Assembly (NCBI GenBank): GCA_950022655.1
Contig: OX465588.1
Location: 24,600,527 to 24,664,526 of the forward strand
DNA: 64,000 nucleotides
Direction: 5' to 3'
Source of the DNA: Alentia gelatinosa
Lineage: Eukaryota; Annelida; Polychaeta; Phyllodocida; Polynoidae
In this document: positions 1-8,348 of the stretch, piece after piece
Position numbering within the stretch: position 1 is the stretch's first letter
Layout of the letters: every line of letters begins with the position of its first letter
Notes under the pieces: generated by a model
What the model was told of the DNA's origin: nothing
Database searches by the model: none
Seen by the model: the letters and a program-made list of their open reading frames with translations, nothing else
Program-made: the position numbers and the translations under genes

Positions 1-3000
1 CTGAATCTGACTGTTACCCTTTGAGTGGCAATGATTATGAAAATAATTTTTCTGTAGTAATAGAAATAAGCATTTAAAGAATTGCAAATAAAACTTCTGT
101 TGACAAGGAATGGATGAACATACTCGGATTTATTGCACAACGCTGTTAATCTATTGAACTAACGGATACGCAATCTTCTCTCCCAGACCATTCTTCATTA
201 TAGTTTGTAGAATTTGCATATGTTGAAATAATCTAAAGTTATAGATTCGATAAAATCAACGTACACTAATATATAGAAATCTGAAAAAGGTGACCGCCGA
301 ATAGTATTCAACCACATACCTCCCCATCTCGTTAGGCCCCTTCTCATCAGAAGGATTGGCATACGCACGCGCCAAGCCCGCTCGAGCAATTCGCCCTAAC
401 TATGCCGGAAGTGCAGGGCGCCGTCCGACGTCTGGCCGCCATTTTGTCGGGCGGAGGGACGCAGCTTAACCAGCGGCGGAAATGAGACCGCGTGTAGAGA
501 CGGCGGGGTTTCTCCGACCGCGACATCAGAGGACATGACGTCTGTGAGGGCCCGGCTTTCAATGGGCGGTAATAGGGGCTGAGACGGGACGCACGGGGCC
601 GAGGTGTGTCAGGTGGTGGCCCTGCGTCCGGGTCGCGGTTCCGTTCTGTCGCCGTCTCTTGACGCCCGACGCATGGCACCTGGCGTCGGAACAACGAATT
701 AGGGGTTTGCCATGCACCTATAGAACTATCCAAGGGTACATCTGACACCATCTTGAAAATATATGGATTGCTGTGACGAGGAAAGACACAATTGAACAAA
801 TTGGTCGGATATTGAATAATGCCTGAATGATTCGTCGCCAATGATACGATTTTAAGCGGTAATTCTTTTGGTTGCTATTTTCATGTAAAGGATTGGGGAT
901 ACTCTTGCATTATGTACTTGTACAATAAATTATAGAATCACAATGCAGAATTGATTTCCATATCTCTATTGCGTATATAATGTACGTAAAACATGGTTTG
1001 TATAGTGCAGATACGTGGTCTGTCCTTATTATTTCCTTTTAGTCATTTTTCATCGCTAATTCATGAATTCGAGTATCCTTTATATATTATCGGCATGTAC
1101 GTTTATCCCTGCTTCTCCAAATCAAGATGGCGGGCCTGAGGGCTCCACATCGGAGGACCCTATTCAGTATCAGTCACATGACCACTACATGACCAATCAT
1201 AAGTTACTGTTGCCATCTTCCATTGCCAGTGTTGGAACTTTGGAGTTAGCAAACCGTAAGAGAAGGACGGTTTGAGGCAGCAGCGGCGTCCCACATTTCA
1301 GAATGCACGTTAAATAAAGGATGATAAAATAACTAGATCAAAATTAAAAACAAGGCGGGGACCCGTTAATACGGGCCGTGATCAGTGCGAAACAAACGCG
1401 CCACCTAACGGGGTTTTCTCGGCGCCGTAGATCCATCAAGGTTTAAGGCCGATACGGGCCGCCTTTGTGCGATAAGCCCGATTGAAAGGTCCCCGAACTG
1501 CCGAGGGTGGTAAGATAAATGGCCGCCCATTGAGGAGCACACGCGCGCCCTCTCGTAGGCAATTTCCAGAATACGCAGGATTTCAGATAGGACATCCCTC
1601 ATTTTTCACTGGGCCAGCAAAAATATAACCAGGCCCGATAGCGCTCCGGCGTCACTGCCTGCGCATGCGTGGGTTTGGTGCCTCTAGCGGTGGTGGCGCT
1701 TGTTCTATAACCTCGTTGTTAAAGTTGGAGTGGGAGTCGGTGGGGGAAAGGGTGGGCAGGAGTTTTGAGGTGTGTGAGGGGAGGGCCTGGTTTTCATTCT
1801 TGATGTCGCCCGAATCGGAAGTAAACAAATTGGAGGCTGACGGTCGGGAGAATTCAGCCACACGTTGCTCACACACGGCGACTACACTTCCACACCTTCA
1901 CTTGACGGGACATTTCCTGGCAAACATTATTGGTCGTGCTCTTTTATAAACACCGTCCTGTTCTTATCCCACGCCACCCCAGTCTCCTTGAATTCCGTCA
2001 GTTCTACCATGGCTCATTAAAAGTCTAATTGACTTTGTGTTTTCAAAAGCAGGCCTGTCAGACTCACGGATCAGGAGTCGTTGTTTTTTTGCAGACCAAG
2101 TTGCCTCTTAACTTTCATTCCCGAGAATGGATTTGTTGGGAGTGTGATTTAAACACGCTTGAGGGAGACAGCAGTGGCGTTCTATGAATTTGCTCAACAA
2201 TCAATGCTATCACTGCCCGTCTGAGAACAAAAAAGATAAGAAAAAAAATACTTGCGCCTGATCAATAAGCCTTCTTTAAAAGGCGCCCGGTTCCTTGCCG
2301 CCGATAGGTCGCCCTTCAAGGTTCCTATTTGCTACACTTTTCTTAATCTTGCATTGGTTTTTATGCAATACCTCAGCCAGTGTATAACCGCCTCTTGATG
2401 AAGCATTCAGTGCCCTGCCTTTCCAAACCACCCTAAAACATTCACCCCCGCATAACATACCCAACTCCCTCAGCACAGATTAAGTATGCCTGACGTCGGG
2501 GGGTGGCTACTGAAGGCTTGATGAATTCCCTTCTGTTTGCGTCCAACAGCTTGACCTACTTCCTTGGGTAATGGACTCACGCTTTCTGCCGACGTATAAG
2601 CTGAGCGACTCATTACGCTCGTGGTTTATATCGGAGTAGGAGTAGGAGATGTCGGCCGTGGGCCAGCCTTCTGTTTTTTGTCAGCACCGTTTACCCGTAG
2701 CTCATTCTGGGAGGGCGGCCCATGAATAAACACGTCAGACTTACTACGTCACCGCACGTTATGGCACGTCTCGGCTAACGCAGTATTGTCACGTGGCTGG
2801 TCACGTGGGGTGGACAGGGCTCACGTGATCTACACTCACACTACATCAGTTGAGGATATTACATGAGGCTAACAGCACGTCCAGAGTACCAGAATGCGAG
2901 GTTGACTACTGCTTCAAAAATAAGTCAGCTCAGTGAGGCAGACATCTATCGAGAGACCGGGAAGTAAAACCCGACGAACAATCGAATTGAGAATCGATGG

Positions 3001-3654
3001 TTGGTTTTAGTTTAATCGAATTTTATACAGATTCATATTTGAATCTTTTTTAAATTACTTTGACATATATCCACTATATCATTTGAAATCTACACTTATC
3101 GCATTGACATCTATCGCTTGTGATATCATACTAAGGTTATGCACCAATGGCACCATTTGAGTTATTGTTCATTTCTGTAAGCATGCATCTCAGAAAGATA
3201 AGAAATGTTTAATAAATGAATGTTAAAACAGCTGGGTCACCGACACAGATGAACGATAGATACTCAGTGAGTGCCATGCACATCAACTTACAAACACGGA
3301 AAATAAGTATGTCACCTCTGTCCAATGTCACACGCATCTACAATATTTACCATGAGGGACCCAATTTCCAGCTCTGGTGTTGTCATTGTTTATCTAGATA
3401 TCCAGGCTATACCACATCCCTATTGTGATCGCCATATAACTGCAGGTAATGAGACTTATATATGTCCATAATAGATTTACTTTGCCAAGGGACATAACTT
3501 AATTTGATCTTAGGTTGGTTATGTATATATATTAAACATCTGTACAGAGTCTATGGTTATGCAGATAATTTGATGCCGACGATTGTTTCAAGGAGGCTTA
3601 AATTAATCGTCTAGATACCTGATGATTCTGTAAAAGCTCACCCTATATTTTTTA
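1..3654. other. Gene-free stretch with two GC/CpG-rich patches
   Basis: No gene is recognisable here. Two patches stand out from the AT-rich background by their CpG density: about 385-690 and about 1340-1690. They could be CpG islands or old GC-rich repeats. The open frames crossing them (for example minus strand 347-841) have no recognisable domain and are explained by high GC content. The rest (700-1300, 1950-3650) is ordinary AT-rich sequence in which I see no gene or repeat. Confidence 0.5.
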
Positions 3655-3790
3655 TGAAAAGTCGTCTAGTGAAAACGCTTGAGGAAATTCTTAGGTCGAT
3701 GATTATTGCAGCCCATATTGCATAATCGAGCATTAACACAATCTACAGTTGTCACGTTTTTAGTCGTCTAGTGTAAACGCTAGGTTAAAC
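3655..3790 (-). repeat. Diverged MITE ends, same family as 56455-56605
   Basis: The motif AGTCGTCTAGTG followed by AAACGCT occurs twice in the same direction, at about 3660 and 3762. The second occurrence is preceded by ATCTACAGTTGTCACG. The same string, reverse complemented, forms the left end of the element at 56455-56605 (GCGTTTACAC, then GACGACTAAA, then GACTGTAGATCGTC). This is therefore a dispersed repeat family with at least two loci in the window. Boundaries are approximate and no target duplication was resolved. Confidence 0.5.
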
Positions 3791-4389
3791 GAAATAGTGA
3801 ATTGTTGTCTATCTAGTCGTATAATTCACCATATCCAGGTACAAAAGATAAATATTTACACTAAAAACATATTTTCAATGTATCAGTCTTCCCTTAATAA
3901 ATTAAGGTTGTATTGCCACCGACCTCTGGAATGAGTTGCAATGTTGTATTTAAGTAAACTTTGCACCTGATGCCACTTATGTTAGCTATATAATTTATAG
4001 GTTAATTAAGTCTTACCTTAGTAAAAGGTGATATTTGACCTAAAGTCTACGATTTTAACAAGGTTGTTGGATGGAGCAACGGAGAGGTCGCGCTTGCCAG
4101 GTACCAGCAGTAATTGACATCCATAGGAACAAAAGGTCTCATTTAACCTATTAAGTCTACGTCTAAGTACTTACTGGTCGGTTGGAGGCCAAGACAGACT
4201 TGGACATGTTACCTTTTCCTGTGCAAGTAGTTGGCAGGCTTTGTCTGTCTGGAGAATCGTGTCCTGGAAGGTGTGGTCATCTGAGGTGAGTGTCCCTTTT
4301 TAGAACCTGGTAAACCTATTGGCTTCCATCCACCTAAATTTCCTCAGAATGGTTTGTATAGGTAAGTGCCTCAGGGTAGCTCTCAATGG
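3791..4389. other. AT-rich intergenic sequence
   Basis: No coding or repeat structure recognised. The right part probably runs into the 3' side of the decayed DIRS1-like element, whose boundary cannot be placed. Confidence 0.3.
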
Positions 4390-4399
4390 TCTCGACTAC

Positions 4400-5060
4400 A
4401 TAACGAATGAAACCAAACCCAGGAATAATTGTAACATGTGATACTGGTCGCACATGGAAACCAGATTTGTAATACTGCTGAGCGCTATCAGTCTAAATAA
4501 AAGTCTTTAAAGAAAATGTAGCTGCTCCTCAGGTCGAGTGAGCCTTGGACACCTCTACGTTAATACCAGCTTCCGCCTCAGTTTTTCTCATCCAACTGGC
4601 AATAGTGTCTTTTGTTTCTAGATGCAGGTCCTTCCCCATTGTAATCTCTAGTCTGTTTCATTTCAGTGCAGTACTTTTTCAAAGCACGGTAGGGGCACAG
4701 TCTCTCGTTTAAAACTTAGCTACTGTATGTCAGTCCAAGTCTAGGCCCTCCTTAGTGTAGTTCGGCAGTATGTTAACATCCCAAGTCTGTTGATACTTCG
4801 CCCTAGAAGGCCTTTCATTGAATATGCCCTTCAACACCCTGGTTATCTTTCCATGGTTTCTTACTGAGGTGCCTTCCAACTTCTCAGCATATGCTGAGAG
4901 TGCAATCCCTGCTGTATTTACAGTAGAGTAACTAAACTCTTACTGATGCTAGAAAGTACAAAATCTAATGACATAACGAAAAAAAAGTTTGTTTGGTTCA
5001 GTCTTATCAACCACACAAAATAGTGTCCACATTCTAAAAGCAGCATCATACTTTATCTTA
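4400..5060 (-). pseudogene. DIRS1-like tyrosine recombinase remnant
   Basis: The minus strand from about 5055 shows AAFRMWTLFC, as in the N-terminal core-binding domain. It is followed by LSAYAEKLEG, then KGIFNERPSRAKYQQTWDVN, the G-x-x-N-x-R-P-x-x-x-K-Y-x-x-x-W-D-V signature of DIRS recombinases. Further on are TIASWM, EAGINVE and SKAHST, where the catalytic H-x-x-R box should be. The Arg codon of that box is now TGA (near 4530). The segment with the first catalytic Arg is not clear. It is inactive through stops and the lost Arg. Confidence 0.7.
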
Positions 5061-5174
5061 GTTGAATCCCTAGTTGAATGAAGACAGCTTATAATGAGTC
5101 GAGATCCAAACCCTGCACTTACAGTGTTCTATCTAGATTACCCAAGCAATGAAGTTAAGGGGCTACGGGTCTCC

Positions 5175-5474
5175 TTATATGAGATTCCTCAGGGTGACCA
5201 TCCCAAAGTCCAGCTGTAATTTAGGTGTTTTTCTTAGTGGGCCATCCAAAGGTTGGGTTTCCCATAATGGCATGACCAAGTTGCCCTCTACATCATTCTT
5301 CCAACCTTTTTGAAGGATCCTGAGACTCAACCTGAAATGTGAGAATGCAGAGAATCCATTTTTCGATCTGGATGAGAAAGCATCAATGACTCTCGGATCC
5401 AGTTGCCAACTACGGTATCCAGGTAGTTTGTTTGTAAGCCTTGATGCAAACAGGTTCATATTACAGTGGCCCAA
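5175..5474 (-). pseudogene. DIRS1-like polyprotein segment after RNase H (LFASR motif)
   Basis: A 100-residue open stretch contains NLFASRLTNKLPGYRSWQLD, then DAFS and PLWETQPLDGPL. In intact DIRS1-type polyproteins the segment after RNase H has the pattern D-x-F-A-S-R-x-N-x-x-x-x-x-Y-x-S-W-x-x-D-P, then D-A-F-S, then P-x-W-x-T-Q-x-W. The match in order and spacing makes this the most secure piece of the fossil. It is in line with the RT and RNase H pieces upstream on the same strand and the recombinase downstream. Confidence 0.75.
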
Positions 5475-5639
5475 TTGATTGACGTGGAAAAAGTGGAAAA
5501 GTGGAAAAATGTCCGTGGGTCCCCATTCAGCCTTAGATTCTGTTGCAGATTAATCATCAGCCTCTCCCAGATCATACAGGGACTTCGCAAGACACTGTAG
5601 TTTCCATAGAAATATATCTACTATTAGGCTAAAGCCAAA

Positions 5640-6005
5640 TTTACCTTAGTAGTTTCTCCACTATTCCTGACCACATGCCAGCATGTAGCAAGTTCATCTG
5701 TAAGTATAGGCGAATGTGTTCATATACATTTAGAGCCTGACCTGATGTTTTCACCCACCAGTCAATGTCCTCCATGCAATCCCTGTCATAGTCCCCCCTC
5801 TCTTTTTTAGAGCTTGAATTATGTGTCTTTCCAAGTCTTGAAACGAGCCTCACCATATTCGATTACTCAACCATTAAGTAAGTTTGTAAGCTTTCCGTCT
5901 TATATTGTTTATAAGTCACACTGTCATTAAGATCTGAAAGGTCTAAGATAATCCTGAATTTCCCATCGGATTTGGGATGTAGGAAGACATTGGTCATTGA
6001 CCCCT
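5640..6005 (-). pseudogene. DIRS1-like RT and RNase H fragments
   Basis: From 6000 downward the minus strand reads TNVFLHPKSDGKFRIILDLS and then LNDSV and YKTESLQ. This is the first RT block of DIRS1/Ty3-type polymerases (x-S-N-x-F-L-x-x-K-x-D-G-x-x-R-x-I-L-D-L). After a stop near 5880 the reading resumes at about 5856. It passes through DIDWW, the linker between RT and RNase H, to TDE near 5700, where an intact RNase H has its first catalytic Asp motif. Between these pieces the fingers-to-palm region with YxDD is missing. It is a fossil and cannot encode a working enzyme. Confidence 0.7.
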
Positions 6006-6252
6006 GAGACATTGATCATTATCACCGACATATATCCCCACTTGTAATTCCTTTAATTACAAGTGTAGTTCCTTAATTGCAATATCAAGGAGAGCCCTTG
6101 CTTCTCATGACGGGGCATAAGGTGTAGGTGAGTCAGCCTGTATTGGCTACTCATCGAATTCATTTGAGCCTGTATTACACACACCGAAAAATTACAAAGA
6201 CTACAAAATCAGGGTCTAAGAATTAGTTTATTGGCTGATTATCGGACGAGTA

Positions 6253-6860
6253 TACATAATTTACATGCAAGATGTATTTATCAAGGATAGATGGCAGACA
6301 CAATTAGCTGATTTTATGTATAAGAGATCCAGAATCCCAAAATATATAGATAATAGAAATGTGGCCACAAGGAGACATATGTCAACTGTTTTAAAGGTAT
6401 TCCAACCAAACTGTGAGATTTATCGAAAAAGCATAGAATATATGGGGATCTATACTGGAACGAATTACCAAACCAAGTTAGACAAATAGACAATCTTAAA
6501 GAATTCAAATCTCTGACAAAAAAGCTGATGATTGAAAAAATACAATTACAATTGATATGATTGTATCAACACATTTAATAGGTTCCAATGTAAGAAAAAA
6601 TTTGACACAAATTAAGACAACAGAGTACAAGGTAATATATATCACAATGTGTATGACTGAAGATATTCAAATAAGTTATAACAGGTATAGGAGTAAGCAT
6701 CTTATCAACCAAACCACCCGATACCTGCTGAAAACCAGCATGAGACTTGTCCAACGCTGACAGGAAACGGTTTATTGACTACAACTTACAATGTAAGAAT
6801 ACTTATTGTAAATGTATGTAAACATAACCAAGTGGTCAATAAAAAACTTTGAAAAAAAAA
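6253..6860 (+). pseudogene. Non-LTR retrotransposon 3' fragment with poly-A tail
   Basis: An open stretch from 6265 reads ADFMYKRSRIPKYIDNRN and then YRKSIEYMG. At about 6450 the reading moves by one base into YWNELPNQVRQIDNLKEFK. Together these form the C-terminal tail typical of CR1/L2/Jockey-type RT proteins (TR...RS-x-x-Y-x-G...W-N-x-L-P...F-K-x-x-L-K). A 3' UTR of about 300 bp follows, ending in AATAAA (6838-6843) and an A9 run (6852-6860). It is a 5'-truncated, frameshifted copy, as usual for such elements. The Ngaro element starts 39 bp after the tail. The exact clade cannot be told. Confidence 0.65.
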
Positions 6861-6898
6861 GATGTAAGGCTTATGCGTAGTCTTCAACCAATCATTTA

Positions 6899-7102
6899 AA
6901 TGGTAAACCCATGGGCATTGCTCAGGGGTAATCATTGCCTCCCCGGTGTCCCCCTCTACCGCGCCTCACGGGCGCCCCTCCTGCCCCCTCGCGGCACTCA
7001 CACACACCACGAGGTCACGTGGTACAGCCCGGTCCAGGCCCCGGCCTCACTTCTTCTCCACCCGCTCTGCAGTACGCACGTACTACAAGCACTAATTTCG
7101 TC
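6899..7102 (+). repeat. Ngaro split direct repeat A1 (5' end)
   Basis: 204 bp, from AATGGTAAACCCATGGGC to ACTAATTTCGTC, repeated without visible change as A2 at 11625-11828 (offset 4,726). It is GC-rich and precedes gag by 96 bp, so it probably carries the promoter and 5' leader. It contains an upstream ATG reading frame (from 6900), which is expected in a repeat and is not treated as a gene. Confidence 0.92.
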
Positions 7103-7198
7103 TTCTTGGCCACGTGCTCGCAGCCTATTACTCCACGAGTATAGGCCAGCACACCATACTACGATAAAGTGCGATAGAACGATAGAGGAGAGTGTACC

Positions 7199-8323
7199 AT
7201 GCCGAACACGAGGAATACGCCCGTGGCGAGCACGTCTCAGGAACCTCAGGCGGCCGCAGGCTCCGAGGCCACGGCCAGAGGTACCACACAGGCGTCGAAC
7301 GACCACGTGGACTCAGTGTCGGAAAACGGATCGACGGTCAAGACGTCGAGAATAACGGCCCTGGAGGGGAACGTCGCCTTGATACTCGAGGCGATAAAAG
7401 GTCTACAACGGGCTAAATCTCCGTCTAGGGCATCGCAGCCGGCGACCGTTAGGGAGGCCACCGTCGCGGAGGACCGGACCAGGGAATGGGCAAACGACCA
7501 AACATCACGTCTCCCGGCCCCCCGTCAGCTTCGCGACCGATACCTCCCAGACGAGCTGCTACAGAAAGAACTCGACCGTGAGGGACTACGACACGACCGC
7601 ACGGCCGGTAGGTTTACTTCAGATCTTCACACCGTTAAATTGCTGTCGAAACCATATATGTATGTGGAACGCGAGGGCCTCTTCACCGTGAATCAGAGGC
7701 TCGAGGTCAGAGGCACGCTCGGTCCGATGGAGTATGTAAGCGCCTTTCTGGTCATGATGGAGGACCACCGGGCCGTCCCGGAGGAGGACAGGAGGGACAT
7801 GTATCGCCACCTGTCCCAGGTATCGATAGATGCCCAGAGCCGGCCGTGGGCCGCAGTGAGGCGTTGGTCTCAGTACGTGTTCGACCAGGTCGAGGCCGGT
7901 AGGATCTACTGGTCCGACCACGTGCGGATACAGGACGAGCGTGTCCGCCTCGCCATGACGGCAACCACAACGGCGCACGACGGCCAAGACGCGGGAAAGA
8001 CCGGAGGACGGGAGCTGCCGTGCCGGGCATTTAATTCGGAGAGGGGCTGCCGCCAGCGGAACGGCCACCAAGATGGCGGAATTAAATGGGTGCACGTGTG
8101 CTCATTTTGTGATTCCGTTGGCAGGATGTGCACGCACTCCATACACGCGTGCAACAGGAAGCTGTTGTACGGTGGCGGGTATGAGAGTGCTGCACCAACA
8201 CCTGCACCTGCCCCACGCCGGATGCCCCAGGCCGGACACACCATGCGCACCACCGACCTCTCAGGAGTGCAGAAACAACACCCAACGGCTTCAAAAAACG
8301 GACCGGACGCGCCCCGCGAGTGA
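7199..8323 (+). CDS. gag: Ngaro Gag-like protein with Cys/His zinc knuckles
   Basis: A 374-residue protein of the kind that packages retrotransposon RNA. The start is the first ATG after repeat A1, in a fair context (gtaccATGc). Residues 1-110 are low in hydrophobics and probably disordered. Residues 110-260 are the likely capsid-like, mostly helical part (RRWSQYVFDQ at 221-230). Residues 275-318 hold a Cys/His cluster: PCRAFNSERGC, then WVHVCSFC and CTHSIHAC (C275, C284, H299, C301, C304, C311, H313, H316, C318), the nucleic-acid-binding pattern seen in Ngaro/DIRS Gags. The tail is Pro/Thr-rich. The frame stops at TGA 8321-8323, inside a predicted frameshift structure that would fuse it to RT. 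The same mRNA probably also serves a spliced recombinase message. Confidence 0.88.
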   Translation: MPNTRNTPVASTSQEPQAAAGSEATARGTTQASNDHVDSVSENGSTVKTSRITALEGNVALILEAIKGLQRAKSPSRASQPATVREATVAEDRTREWANDQTSRLPAPRQLRDRYLPDELLQKELDREGLRHDRTAGRFTSDLHTVKLLSKPYMYVEREGLFTVNQRLEVRGTLGPMEYVSAFLVMMEDHRAVPEEDRRDMYRHLSQVSIDAQSRPWAAVRRWSQYVFDQVEAGRIYWSDHVRIQDERVRLAMTATTTAHDGQDAGKTGGRELPCRAFNSERGCRQRNGHQDGGIKWVHVCSFCDSVGRMCTHSIHACNRKLLYGGGYESAAPTPAPAPRRMPQAGHTMRTTDLSGVQKQHPTASKNGPDAPRE

Positions 8324-8348
8324 GTGTGGCGCGTGTAACACCCCTCGC
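8293..8348 (+). other. Predicted -1 ribosomal frameshift signal (gag to RT)
   Basis: AAAAAAC at 8293-8299 lies in the gag frame as A AAA AAC, the classical X-XXY-YYZ slippery site. After a 7-nt spacer (8300-8306), ACGCGCC (8307-8313) pairs perfectly with GGCGCGT (8328-8334). In the loop, GCGAG (8316-8320) can pair with CTCGC (8344-8348), giving an H-type pseudoknot. The gag stop codon lies within this loop. A -1 shift continues into the RT frame, which is open from 8185 and has no early ATG. Confidence 0.72.

Larger units (their letters stand above)
4390..6040 (-). pseudogene. Decayed DIRS1-like tyrosine-recombinase retrotransposon
   Basis: Reading the minus strand from about 6040 down to 4390 gives, in order, fragments of reverse transcriptase, the RT-RNase H linker, an RNase H start, the conserved post-RNase H region and a tyrosine recombinase. 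This is the gene order of DIRS1-type retrotransposons. The frames are broken by stops and shifts, and the RT core carrying the catalytic YxDD motif is deleted near 5860-5880. No terminal repeats or gag were found, so both ends are truncated or unrecognisable. The family assignment rests on short but characteristic motifs, described in the next three entries. It is a different family from the intact Ngaro 860 bp away and on the opposite strand. Confidence 0.75.

Noticed and set aside
347..841. 164-codon open frame on the minus strand in the CpG-rich patch
   Set aside because: No domain, Arg/Pro/Ser-rich composition typical of out-of-frame GC-rich DNA, and no supporting splice or start context.
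6900..7355. ATG-started frame beginning in repeat A1
   Set aside because: Most of it is the A repeat, which occurs again at 11626; the frame then overlaps gag in another phase. Treated as an upstream frame, not a gene.
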